Assembly: GCF_022014595.1 (NCBI RefSeq)
Contig: NZ_CP091740.1
Location: forward strand, 1,472,200-1,536,199
Direction: 5' to 3'
From: Solitalea lacus
GTDB lineage: Bacteria; Bacteroidota; Bacteroidia; Sphingobacteriales; Sphingobacteriaceae
Length of the DNA stretch: 64,000 nt
Part shown: one piece after another, positions 1 to 9,220 of the stretch
Layout: each line of letters opens with the position of its first letter
Position numbering within the stretch: the stretch's first letter is position 1
The notes under the pieces: generated by a model
The model's input: the letters and a program-made list of their open reading frames with translations, nothing else
Databases searched by the model: none
What the model was told of the DNA's origin: nothing
Made by a program: the position numbers and the translations under genes

Positions 1-2
1 TG

Positions 3-3000
3 ACACAGTACGAAATGGATGAGGAGGTGTACCGATCAGCACGAAAAATACGTAACAGTGCAGCCTTTGGCGAAATCATTATCCTAATCGTTTACTTACC
101 GATACTTGCCTTGGTAGGGATAGAGGGTAAAATGTTTAAGCCGATGGCACAAACTATATCATTTGCCATTTTGGGAGCTTTTATTTTGTCCCTCACCTAT
201 ATTCCCATGATGAGTGCTCTGTTTCTCAGTAAAAAGATAATAAAGAAACGCACCATTTCTGACCGAATTATGGACGTATGTCATAAAATTTATCAACCAA
301 TAATAAACTGGGCTTTAAGTAAAAAAGCTGTGGTGGTTGGTGTTGCTTTGGTGCTTTTCGCTGTGACTCTATTTGTATTTAATCGTTTAGGAGGAGAGTT
401 TATCCCAACTTTAGATGAAGGAGATTTTGCAGTTGAAACTCGTGTTATGACCGGAAGTAGCATTTCGCAAACGGTAGAAGCTGCACAAAAATCAGCAAAA
501 GTGTTATTGGCCAATTTTCCTGAGATAAAAGTAGTTGTGGGTAAAGTTGGTTCGAGTGAAATTCCTACCGACCCAATGCCGGTTGAGGCATGTGACCTAA
601 TGGTGATTTTGAAGGATAAATCAGAATGGATAAGTGCGAACGATAGGGACGAATTAGCCGAAAAGATGCAGAAGACACTTGAAGAAAATATTCCGGGAGT
701 ATCTTACGGCTTCCAGCAACCAATTCAAATGCGTTTTAATGAATTAATGACAGGGGCTCGACAAGATGTGGTGCTTAAAATTTACGGTGAGGATTTAACC
801 AAGTTAGCTGACTATGCAAAACAAATAGGTAAACTGATTCCGGGTATTGAAGGTGCTAAGGACCTTTATGTTGAGAAGGTAAGTGGTTTACCGCAAATTG
901 TTGTGAAGTACAACCGCGACCGTATGGCTCAATACGGGCTAAATATTGAAGATGTAAACCAAACCATCAATACAGCATTTGCAGGACAAGTGGCGGGAAT
1001 GGTGTTTGAAGGTGAAAAACGCTTTGATTTAGTCCTGCGACTTGATCGCCAAAATCGTCAGAGTATTGAAGATGTGGCCAATCTGTATGTTTCTGCACCT
1101 AATGGCAATCAGGTTCCATTGAATCAACTGGCCGATGTGGAGATGATTGTTGGACCTAACCAAATACAACGCGACGATGCCAAGCGACGTATCACTGTAG
1201 GTTTTAACGTTAGGGGGCGAGATGTTGAAAGTATTGTAAACGAAGTAAAGGGAAAGATTGAAAGTAATGTCAAACTGGGTCCCGGGTATTATGTTACTTA
1301 TGGAGGCACTTTCAAAAATCTTGAAGAAGCGCAGAAACGCTTGAGTATTGCCGTTCCTGCTGCACTCTTTTTAATTTTTGTTTTGCTGTATTTCACCTTT
1401 AGGTCGGTAAAATACAGTTTGTTAATCTTCACAGCAATTCCGCTTTCGGCAATTGGTGGAGTATTTGCCCTTTGGGTACGTAACATGCCATTCAGTATTT
1501 CAGCTGGAGTTGGTTTTATTGCCCTTTTTGGAGTAGCCGTATTAAATGGTATTGTACTCATTTCCGAATTTAATCATCTCAAAAAAGCAGGACAGACGAA
1601 CTTAAAGGAAATTATATTACAAGGCACTTATAATAGATTGCGTCCTGTAATTATGACGGCAGCGGTAGCTTCATTGGGTTTTTTGCCAATGGCTTTGTCG
1701 GGTTCGGAAGGGGCTGAAGTGCAGCGTCCGTTGGCAACGGTGGTAATAGGTGGTTTGATTACGGCAACTTTGCTAACGCTGGTGGTACTGCCGGTTTTGT
1801 ATACGTATTTTGAGAAAATTAAAAGCAAAATATCTAATTACGCAGTAGAGATTTCAGTGCTGGCGTTGTTGCTTTCTATTCCTGCAGTTGGCACTGCGCA
1901 ACAAAAGCCTTTGTCTCTGGATTCGGCAATAAAAACCGCTGTTGTGAGAAACCAGGGAGTGAATAGCGCAAGTTTAACAGTCGATTATCAAAAGTATCTG
2001 AAAGGAGTTTCCTCGGAAATTGGTAAAACGGATATCAGTTTATTGAATGGGCAAATCAACTCAAATAAGCGGGATAAAAATATTACCATTTCTCAGACCA
2101 TCCCATTTCCAACAGTATTTGCTGCCAATGCCTCGCTTGCTACAGCGCGTGTGAAAAGCAGCGAGTTTAAAAAGGCTGCAACAGTTAATGCCTTAACTTT
2201 GCAAGTAAAGCAGGTGTATTACAATCTTCAATATTTGAATGATAAAAAGCAGTTGCTGGGTCAGCAGGATAGTATCTATGCATTGTTTTTAAAAGCCGCT
2301 AATCTCCGTTACAAAACCGGAGAAAGCAGCTTGCTTGAGAAATCGGCTGCTGAAACACAACGTAACGAGATCAATAATCTTCTTAATCAAAATGAAGAAG
2401 AGATTGCTATTGAGCAAAGCCGGCTTAATGTATTGTTGAATGGAACCGGGTTTACTATGCTTCATAACTCAAATGAAGAGCGTTCTTGGAACTTGCAATC
2501 CGATACAACGTCAGTTACCTACAATCCTGATTTAGCATACTACAAACAAGAGATAGAGGTTGCCGATAAGCTAAAGAAAACAGAAAAGAATAAGCTGTTT
2601 CCTGATTTGTCGTTCGGTTATTTTAACCAGTCGTTAATTGGGTATCATGATGTAAACGGACAAGCGCAATACTTTGGTCCGTCTGATAGATTTCAGGGTT
2701 TCCAGGTTGGTATAGCCTTGCCAATTTGGTTTAAGCCTTATGGTGCTCGCATAAAGGCTGCGGATGTTCAGAAACAGATTGCCCAAAGTGATTACAGTCT
2801 TTATCAGAAAAACTTGACCGGATCGTTTCAACAAACATATCGTGAATATGTAAAAAACAGGAAAAGTGTTGATTATTACCGTCAAAGTGCACTACCTAAT
2901 GCCGAATTGATCATAAAACAATCACAAGAGGCATTCAGGTTGGGCGAAATCGGCTATGCCGAATATTTGTTGAACATGCGCCAGGGATTAGGTATCAAGG

Positions 3001-3071
3001 AAGGGTATTTACAAGCCCTAAATCAATTAAATCAAAGTATTATCATTCTAGAATATTTAACCGGAAAATAA
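3..3071 (+). CDS. CusA/CzcA-type heavy-metal RND efflux pump fused to a TolC-like outer-membrane factor (5' partial)
   Basis: The frame is open through the left edge, so the start lies outside; the first internal ATG is at 15. The visible part begins inside the first half of the RND pump. A segment resembling CzcA/CusA (FGEIIILIVYLPILALVGIE, then GKMFKPMA) is followed by the periplasmic domain and the second cluster of membrane helices, ending near base 1830. A further hydrophobic segment ending in VGTAQQ, about 630 codons from base 3, resembles an internal signal peptide. The last 390 or so residues are a TolC-like outer-membrane factor with long coiled helices. About 1020 residues are visible; a complete fusion would be near 1440, so roughly 415 are missing (inference). 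The pump should drive proton-coupled export of Cu, Ag, Zn, Co or Cd. The adaptor gene starts three bases after the stop codon, so they share an operon. Confidence 0.93.
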   Translation, partial: TQYEMDEEVYRSARKIRNSAAFGEIIILIVYLPILALVGIEGKMFKPMAQTISFAILGAFILSLTYIPMMSALFLSKKIIKKRTISDRIMDVCHKIYQPIINWALSKKAVVVGVALVLFAVTLFVFNRLGGEFIPTLDEGDFAVETRVMTGSSISQTVEAAQKSAKVLLANFPEIKVVVGKVGSSEIPTDPMPVEACDLMVILKDKSEWISANDRDELAEKMQKTLEENIPGVSYGFQQPIQMRFNELMTGARQDVVLKIYGEDLTKLADYAKQIGKLIPGIEGAKDLYVEKVSGLPQIVVKYNRDRMAQYGLNIEDVNQTINTAFAGQVAGMVFEGEKRFDLVLRLDRQNRQSIEDVANLYVSAPNGNQVPLNQLADVEMIVGPNQIQRDDAKRRITVGFNVRGRDVESIVNEVKGKIESNVKLGPGYYVTYGGTFKNLEEAQKRLSIAVPAALFLIFVLLYFTFRSVKYSLLIFTAIPLSAIGGVFALWVRNMPFSISAGVGFIALFGVAVLNGIVLISEFNHLKKAGQTNLKEIILQGTYNRLRPVIMTAAVASLGFLPMALSGSEGAEVQRPLATVVIGGLITATLLTLVVLPVLYTYFEKIKSKISNYAVEISVLALLLSIPAVGTAQQKPLSLDSAIKTAVVRNQGVNSASLTVDYQKYLKGVSSEIGKTDISLLNGQINSNKRDKNITISQTIPFPTVFAANASLATARVKSSEFKKAATVNALTLQVKQVYYNLQYLNDKKQLLGQQDSIYALFLKAANLRYKTGESSLLEKSAAETQRNEINNLLNQNEEEIAIEQSRLNVLLNGTGFTMLHNSNEERSWNLQSDTTSVTYNPDLAYYKQEIEVADKLKKTEKNKLFPDLSFGYFNQSLIGYHDVNGQAQYFGPSDRFQGFQVGIALPIWFKPYGARIKAADVQKQIAQSDYSLYQKNLTGSFQQTYREYVKNRKSVDYYRQSALPNAELIIKQSQEAFRLGEIGYAEYLLNMRQGLGIKEGYLQALNQLNQSIIILEYLTGK

Positions 3072-3074
3072 ACC

Positions 3075-4286
3075 ATGAATAATGTTTTTAAAAATATATT
3101 ACCTGCTATCATTCTACTGTTTTTAGCTTCTTCATGTGGAAGTAAAAGTGATGGCAATGACAAAGCTGGAGCTCACAATCATGATGCAGAAACGAAAGAA
3201 AAACAGGATGCAGTAACAGGGGTAGAGCTTACCGATAATCAATACAATACTGTTGGTGTTGTTTTAGGGGCTGTTGAACAAAAACAGTTAAGCGGAACTG
3301 TAAAGGCAAGCGGCTTGCTAGATGTACCGCCTCAAAACTTGGTCAGTATTTCTGTTCCTTTTGGTGGTTTTCTAAAGTCAACTAATTTGTTGCAAGGCAG
3401 CTTTGTAAATAAAGGACAGCAAATAGCTGTAATTGAAAATCCAGAATATATTCAAATTCAACAGGATTACTTGGAAAGTAAAAGCCATTTGGAGTTTTTG
3501 GAATCAGAATACAAACGTCAGGAAGAACTGATGACCGCCAATGTAAACGCAAAAAAGACTTTTCAAAAAGCCAAAGCCGATTTTATGGCAATGAAAGCAA
3601 GAGTACAAGGTTTAAGATCAAAATTACAGTTGCTTAATATTTCTCCGGCATCCATTGAAAATGGTAATCTGAAAAACTCCATTGCTATCTACTCACCAAT
3701 TAACGGATATGTAACGCAGGTGAATGTAAACATTGGCTCTTTTGCCAATCCCACTGACGTATTGTTTCGAATTGTAGATACTGAACATTTGCATGCAGAG
3801 CTTACCATTTTTGAAAAGGATATTCCTAAACTAAAAATTGGTCAGCGTGTACGTTTTAATCTTTCAAATGATAACCAAGAGCGTACTGCGAAAGTTCATT
3901 TAATTGGAAGGGAAATTAGCAAGGAGCGTACTATTAATGTACATTGCCATTTAGATAAAGAAGAAACTACCTTGATTCCAGGAACTTTTTTAAGCGCTGT
4001 GGTTGAAACCGGATTAAATGCTGTTTCAGCCTTACCCGACGAAGCAGTAGTTCTGAATGGTGATAAAAAGATAATCTTCCTATCTGAAGGAACCAAGAAA
4101 GAAGGCAATGAAATAAAGCATGTCTTTATCCCGCTGGAAGTACAAACCGGTGTTTCTGAAAAAGGTTTTACAGAGGTGTTGTTACCTGGAGGTTTTGAAA
4201 GTAAGAAAGGAAATATAGTTATAAAAGGAGCATATGACTTATTAGCCAAAATGAACAGTGGTGAAGAAGAAGGACACGCGCATTAA
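3075..4286 (+). CDS. RND efflux periplasmic adaptor lipoprotein (CusB/CzcB-like)
   Basis: 403 residues. A lipoprotein signal ends at FLASSCGS, placing the protein in the periplasm on a lipid anchor. The order is a barrel-sandwich hybrid (around LVSISVPFGGFLKS and the later SPINGYVTQVNVNIGSF), an alpha-helical hairpin between its halves (about residues 130-190), then beta-barrel and membrane-proximal domains. It joins the inner-membrane pump to the outer-membrane factor. Histidine-rich stretches after the lipobox (GAHNHDAE) and at the very C-terminus (GHAH) suggest direct metal binding and support metal over drug efflux. It follows the pump gene by three bases. The family is certain; the metal cannot be read from the sequence. 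Confidence 0.93.
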   Translation: MNNVFKNILPAIILLFLASSCGSKSDGNDKAGAHNHDAETKEKQDAVTGVELTDNQYNTVGVVLGAVEQKQLSGTVKASGLLDVPPQNLVSISVPFGGFLKSTNLLQGSFVNKGQQIAVIENPEYIQIQQDYLESKSHLEFLESEYKRQEELMTANVNAKKTFQKAKADFMAMKARVQGLRSKLQLLNISPASIENGNLKNSIAIYSPINGYVTQVNVNIGSFANPTDVLFRIVDTEHLHAELTIFEKDIPKLKIGQRVRFNLSNDNQERTAKVHLIGREISKERTINVHCHLDKEETTLIPGTFLSAVVETGLNAVSALPDEAVVLNGDKKIIFLSEGTKKEGNEIKHVFIPLEVQTGVSEKGFTEVLLPGGFESKKGNIVIKGAYDLLAKMNSGEEEGHAH

Positions 4287-4350
4287 TGAAGCAGAAATAT
4301 GATTGCAGTTAATTAAAAGTGAGGTAAAGCGTATCTTTAAATAAAGATAA

Positions 4351-4401
4351 AAAAGAAGTTTTAATATATTAATATTCATAGGGAGTTAAAAAGCTTCTTT
4401 T
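4351..4401 (+). terminator. Possible weak hairpin after the efflux adaptor gene
   Basis: AAAAGAAG at 4351-4358 pairs with CTTCTTTT at 4394-4401 across an AT-rich 35-base loop. A second small hairpin, TATGCC at 4418-4423 with GGCATA at 4435-4440, lies between it and the ATPase start at 4480. Either could separate or regulate the two transcription units. No strong T-run follows, so this is tentative. Confidence 0.3.
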
Positions 4402-4479
4402 GGTAACTAGATAGATGTATGCCTTGTAGTTTTCGGCATAGAGAAATCTTGAGCGGATACTGTTCCAAACGTTTAATAA

Positions 4480-6450
4480 ATGCAATTCAATAATAAATAC
4501 TTTCACTCTGAATGTGAAACCTGTGCAACCGTTGAACAGGTTTCACAAAGTCCTAGTACTGCAGTTGAGCAACCCGAAACAAGTTTTATTAAGCAATATG
4601 GGATTGAGGTAATCAGTTTTATGCTGCTTGCTGTAGGTTTAGTACTTGATAATTATATAAAACCTGATTTTTTTAAAGGGGCTGTTCGGTTGATTTGGTA
4701 CCTGATAGCTTATTTTCCTGTGGCATGGCCTGTCATTTTTAAAGGTCTTAAGCTAATAGGTAAAGGCGAAATGTTTACTGAGTTCTTCTTAATGAGCATT
4801 GCTACCATTGGCGCTTTTGCTATCGGCGAATATCCCGAGGGTGTCGCAGTAATGTTATTTTACGCTATTGGAGAATTGTTTCAGGCAGCAGCTGTAAGAA
4901 GAGCAAAGGGGAATATAAAGGCCCTGTTAGATGTTCGACCTAATACGGCAACCGTTCTGCACAATGGTAGCGAAAATATTATTCGACCTGAGGGTGTTAA
5001 GGTGGGAGATTTAATCAGGTTGAAACCCGGAGAGCGTGCGTCTGTGGATGGTATTTTGGTTGATGGTTACAGTTCTTTTAATACGGCTGCTTTAACCGGT
5101 GAAACTAAACCTTTAACCATCATGGCAACTGAGCAAGTTTTGGCCGGTATGATTAATATTGACCGTGTAGTAGATGTAAAAGTGACAAAAAAATATTCCG
5201 AAAGTTCACTTGCCCGCATTTTGGAAATGGTACAGAACGCCTCAGCTCACAAAGCTCCTACGGAATTGTTCATTCGCAAATTTGCTAAAATTTACACGCC
5301 TATCGTTGTTTATATGGCTTTGGGAGTAATTTTTCTTCCTTATTTTTTTGTTGATACCTATGTATTTGATGAATGGTTGTATCGTGGATTGATCTTTCTT
5401 GTAATTTCCTGCCCTTGTGCATTGGTGATTTCCATTCCCTTGGGTTACTTTGGAGGTATAGGTGCTGGTTCTCGCAATGGTATTTTGTTCAAAGGTTCCA
5501 ACTATCTTGACCAGCTTGCTAAGCTTACCACCGTCGTGATGGACAAAACAGGAACACTAACCAAAGGTGTTTTTAACGTTCAAGAGGTAAAGGCAGTTGG
5601 TGTTTCTGAAAATGATTTGGTTAATTATACAGCAGTACTTGAAGGTCACTCAACGCACCCGGTAGCAAAAGCCATTGTAAATTATGCTCAGGGGAAACAC
5701 TTAAACAATAATTCTACTGCTGAAAATATTGAAGAAATTGCCGGACATGGCTTAAAAGGAGTAATAAATGGTAAAACAGTTTTAGCTGGTAATATTAAAC
5801 TTCTGCAAAAATTCGACATCATCTTTCCCCACGAAATTAATACTATTGTAGATACGGTTGTGTTAGTAGCGATTGACAGAAACTATGCAGGTTATTTTAT
5901 CATTGCTGATGAGTTAAAGGAAGATGCTTTAATGTTGGTGAAAGAATTATATAATGAGGGGGTTAAAGATCTGGTCATGCTTTCGGGAGATAAGTCAAGT
6001 GTGGTGCAAAAGGTTACTAACATGTTAGGCATCCAAAAAGGTTTTGGCGATTTATTGCCTGAAGGCAAGGTGCAAAAGTTTGAGGAGATAAAATGCGATA
6101 AGTCTAAGGTGGTAGCTTTTGTAGGAGACGGGATTAATGATGCCCCTGTTTTAGCATTAAGCGATGTGGGGATTGCGATGGGAGGTTTGGGTAGCGACGC
6201 AGCTATTGAAACTGCAGATGTGGTTATTCAAACCGATCAACCATCTAAAATTGTCATGGCGATTAAAATCGGCCATGCGACCCGGAGAATTGTTTGGCAA
6301 AATATCAGTTTGGCAATGGGTATTAAAGTAATTGTACTCGTTTTAGGAGCCGGTGGTGTAGCAACCATGTGGGAAGCTGTTTTTGCTGATGTAGGTGTTG
6401 CTTTGTTGGCTATCCTCAATGCTGTTCGGATCCAGCGGATGAAGTTTTAA
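4480..6450 (+). CDS. P1B-type heavy-metal ATPase, Zn/Cd/Pb class, without an N-terminal HMA domain
   Basis: 656 residues. Key motifs are CPC in the sixth membrane helix (Cys311, Cys313), the phosphorylation motif DKTGT (355-359), the hinge GDGIND (549-554), TGE in the actuator domain and the His-Pro pair of the nucleotide domain (THPVAKAI). Lys616 (GIKVIV) and Asp637 (FADVGVALLA) in the last two helices match the ZntA/CadA (P1B-2) signature, so Zn2+, Cd2+ or Pb2+ export across the inner membrane is most likely. The usual N-terminal ferredoxin-like HMA domain is absent; a short tail with HSECETC may take its place. It lies 193 bases after the RND adaptor, so cytoplasmic and periplasmic metal export are probably coupled. 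Class is well supported; no symbol is assigned. Confidence 0.93.
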   Translation: MQFNNKYFHSECETCATVEQVSQSPSTAVEQPETSFIKQYGIEVISFMLLAVGLVLDNYIKPDFFKGAVRLIWYLIAYFPVAWPVIFKGLKLIGKGEMFTEFFLMSIATIGAFAIGEYPEGVAVMLFYAIGELFQAAAVRRAKGNIKALLDVRPNTATVLHNGSENIIRPEGVKVGDLIRLKPGERASVDGILVDGYSSFNTAALTGETKPLTIMATEQVLAGMINIDRVVDVKVTKKYSESSLARILEMVQNASAHKAPTELFIRKFAKIYTPIVVYMALGVIFLPYFFVDTYVFDEWLYRGLIFLVISCPCALVISIPLGYFGGIGAGSRNGILFKGSNYLDQLAKLTTVVMDKTGTLTKGVFNVQEVKAVGVSENDLVNYTAVLEGHSTHPVAKAIVNYAQGKHLNNNSTAENIEEIAGHGLKGVINGKTVLAGNIKLLQKFDIIFPHEINTIVDTVVLVAIDRNYAGYFIIADELKEDALMLVKELYNEGVKDLVMLSGDKSSVVQKVTNMLGIQKGFGDLLPEGKVQKFEEIKCDKSKVVAFVGDGINDAPVLALSDVGIAMGGLGSDAAIETADVVIQTDQPSKIVMAIKIGHATRRIVWQNISLAMGIKVIVLVLGAGGVATMWEAVFADVGVALLAILNAVRIQRMKF

Positions 6451-6647
6451 TATAATTGCTTAAGAAAACTATTCTAGAACCGAGCAGTTATTAAAGGAAC
6501 CCTTTTACTCTCAGTCGTATTTACTTTATAAACGTGTTGTTTTCTTTTGGTTAAGAAATTGAGTTTTTAGGTATTGAAATGTTCATTCTTGTTTGTTCCC
6601 TTGAATAATTTTATATATTTAGAACATTAAAGCATTAATACCTTAGC

Positions 6648-8684
6648 ATGCAAGAAATAAGTTCATCCGTTCAGTCTTACAGTCGGTTTTCAGACTTTGA
6701 TATTAATCTTTTTAAAGCAGGTAAGCACTTCAGATTATATGATAAGTTAGGTTCTCATGTTGTTGAACATAATGGTGTAACCGGAACCTATTTTGCCATT
6801 TGGGCCCCTAATGCTGTAGCCGTTTCGGTGATAGGTAATTTTAATGGATGGAACAATGAATTGCATTATTTGAATGTGAGGTGGGATGGTTCGGGTATTT
6901 GGGAAGGTTTTATTCCGAACATAGGCAGAGGAGAGATATATAAGTATTTCATACGCTCTACTTCGGGTGAATATTTTGAACGGGGAGACCCTTATGCCTT
7001 GTTTTGGGAAGAGCCGCCTCGAACCGCATCAGTTGTGTGGGATACTTGGTACGAATGGAATGACCAGGAATGGATGAGCCGTCGTTATCAGAAGAATGCA
7101 TTGGATAAGCCTATTTCAGTTTATGAGTTGCATTTGGGTTCATGGCGCCGCGATCCATCAAACCCCAATCGTTTTCTTTCCTATCGGGAACTGGCGCACG
7201 ATTTAGTAGAATACGTTAGTTACATGGGATTTACTCATGTAGAGTTTATGCCAGTGATGGAACATCCTTTCTCGGGTTCATGGGGTTACCAAGTTACTGG
7301 CTACTTTGCACCTACGGCACGATTTGGAACACCACAGGATTTTATGTTCCTAATTGAAAGTTTGCACAAAGCAGGTATTGGCGTTTATCTGGATTGGGTT
7401 CCTTCGCATTTTCCGGGTGATGAGCATGGTTTGTATAATTATGATGGTTCGCACCTTTACGAACATGGCGATCCACGTTTGGGTTATCATCCTGACTGGA
7501 ATAGCTATATTTTTAATTATGGAAGAAATGAAGTTCGTTCCTTCCTTATTAGCAATGCCTTATTCTGGTTGGATCGTTATCATGCAGATGGGTTACGGGT
7601 CGACGCGGTTGCTTCAATGCTGTACTTAGATTATTCACGGAAAGAAGGTGAATGGATTCCTAATCAACATGGTGGAAGGGAAAATTTGGATGCCGTTTCT
7701 TTTATGAAGGAATTAAATGAAGTTGTCTATGGCAATTATGGCGATATTCAAATGATTGCTGAAGAATCCACTTCCTGGCCAGGAGTGTCGCATCCAACAT
7801 GGCAAGGAGGATTAGGCTTTGGTATGAAATGGATGATGGGATGGATGAATGATTCACTTCGATATTTTGCAAAAGAACCGGTTCACCGTAAATATCATCA
7901 ACAGGAACTTACTTTTAGTACTGTTTATGCCTTTACAGAAAATTTCATGTTGCCATTATCACATGATGAGGTAGTGCATGGTAAAGGTTCATTAGTAAGT
8001 AAAATGCCTGGAGATGAGTGGCAGCGCTTTGCCAACTTACGCTTGCTATTTGCTTATATGTTTACACATCCAGGAACAAAATTATTGTTTATGGGTGGAG
8101 AGTTCGGACAAACAGCAGAATGGAATCATGACTACTCACTCGATTGGCATCTGACCCAATACGATCCACATAAAGGAATGGAAAACCTGATGCGTGATTT
8201 GAATAATTTATATAGGAATGAACCTGCTTTATTCGAATTTAGTTTTGCCAGTTATGGTTTTGAATGGATCGATCAATCTGACTCGGAAAACAGTGTATTG
8301 GTTTATTGTCGTAAAGGACACAGTTGGCAAGAATATCTGGTTGTTGTGGCTAATCTGACACCGGTCGTTCGTCATGATTATCGTATCGGTTTACCTCATA
8401 ATGGTATTTGGATGGAGATATTTAATTCTGATCGGCATGAGTATTGGGGCAGTGGAATTATAAATCCGTATCCATTAGAAGCTGAAATGGAAAATTGGCA
8501 AGGCAAGGCTCAGTCTGTTTCAGTCAGTTTGCCGCCATTAGGTATCAGCGTTTGGAAACTTAAATCACATCCGGCGTTTACTGCAGCATCAGCTATAAAA
8601 GTAGCAAAGGAAAAGGTGGTTCCTAAGCAGACTACAATTAAGAAAGTGAAAACCGAAAAGAAGCCGAAAAGCAAAGAAGTTTAA
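6648..8684 (+). CDS. glgB: 1,4-alpha-glucan branching enzyme
   Basis: 678 residues. GlgB makes alpha-1,6 branch points in glycogen. A CBM48 domain lies near residues 35-125 (YFAIWAPNAVAVSVIGNFNG), followed by a GH13 barrel. The nucleophile region DGLRVDAV contains Asp319, the acid/base region AEEST has Glu372, and LSHDEVVHGK supplies the third carboxylate. A beta-sandwich domain follows. The C-terminus carries an extra Lys-rich tail of about 30 residues (KVKTEKKPKSKEV) that typical GlgB lacks and whose role is unknown. The next gene begins two bases after the stop. No other glycogen gene is nearby. Confidence 0.97.
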   Translation: MQEISSSVQSYSRFSDFDINLFKAGKHFRLYDKLGSHVVEHNGVTGTYFAIWAPNAVAVSVIGNFNGWNNELHYLNVRWDGSGIWEGFIPNIGRGEIYKYFIRSTSGEYFERGDPYALFWEEPPRTASVVWDTWYEWNDQEWMSRRYQKNALDKPISVYELHLGSWRRDPSNPNRFLSYRELAHDLVEYVSYMGFTHVEFMPVMEHPFSGSWGYQVTGYFAPTARFGTPQDFMFLIESLHKAGIGVYLDWVPSHFPGDEHGLYNYDGSHLYEHGDPRLGYHPDWNSYIFNYGRNEVRSFLISNALFWLDRYHADGLRVDAVASMLYLDYSRKEGEWIPNQHGGRENLDAVSFMKELNEVVYGNYGDIQMIAEESTSWPGVSHPTWQGGLGFGMKWMMGWMNDSLRYFAKEPVHRKYHQQELTFSTVYAFTENFMLPLSHDEVVHGKGSLVSKMPGDEWQRFANLRLLFAYMFTHPGTKLLFMGGEFGQTAEWNHDYSLDWHLTQYDPHKGMENLMRDLNNLYRNEPALFEFSFASYGFEWIDQSDSENSVLVYCRKGHSWQEYLVVVANLTPVVRHDYRIGLPHNGIWMEIFNSDRHEYWGSGIINPYPLEAEMENWQGKAQSVSVSLPPLGISVWKLKSHPAFTAASAIKVAKEKVVPKQTTIKKVKTEKKPKSKEV

Positions 8685-8686
8685 AT

Positions 8687-9178
8687 ATGAAATTCAAGCT
8701 TCTAAGTCTGTTTTTTGTTATTACGCTTACCTCAAAGGCTCAAATAGCCAAATTTCCAGCTAGTGAAAAGGAGTTGTATCAAACGATTTCCACCTTAGAC
8801 AGTAGTTTATTTTCCATTGCTTATAAGTGTAAGCCCGAGCAAACGGCAATGTATTTTACTGATGACTTAGAGTTTTATCATGATAAGGGTGGAATAACCA
8901 AAACATTAACTGTTTTTATTGAATCCTTGAGGCGTAATTTTTGCGATCCGAAACGTGAGGTTGGTTTAAAACGTATGCCAGTGCCAGGAACCATGCAGGT
9001 GTTTCCAATGGGCAATTATGGAGCTGTGCAAACTGGTGAGCATTATTTTTATGAGGTTTATAAAGGAGGAGAAGAAAAACGAGTTGGGATTGCCAGATAT
9101 ACTCATTTATGGTTGTTAACGGACGGAGTTTGGAAAATTTCAAGGGTGTTAAGTTACGATCACCGTCCGGCACAATAA
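8687..9178 (+). CDS. Secreted NTF2-like (DUF4440/SnoaL-type) protein
   Basis: 163 residues with an N-terminal signal peptide (LLSLFFVITLTSKAQ). The rest has the shape of the NTF2-like fold used by DUF4440 proteins: a helical start (YQTISTLDSSLFSIAYKC), then YFTDDLEFYHDKGG and a strand-rich end with HLWLLTDGVWKISRVLSYDH. Such proteins act as small ligand-binding domains, enzymes or stress proteins; the function here is unknown. It follows glgB by two bases and is probably cotranscribed with it. Confidence 0.8.
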   Translation: MKFKLLSLFFVITLTSKAQIAKFPASEKELYQTISTLDSSLFSIAYKCKPEQTAMYFTDDLEFYHDKGGITKTLTVFIESLRRNFCDPKREVGLKRMPVPGTMQVFPMGNYGAVQTGEHYFYEVYKGGEEKRVGIARYTHLWLLTDGVWKISRVLSYDHRPAQ

Positions 9179-9220
9179 TGAATCTTTTTTAATAAGCAGA
9201 TTTGAACGAAATTTGCAGGC

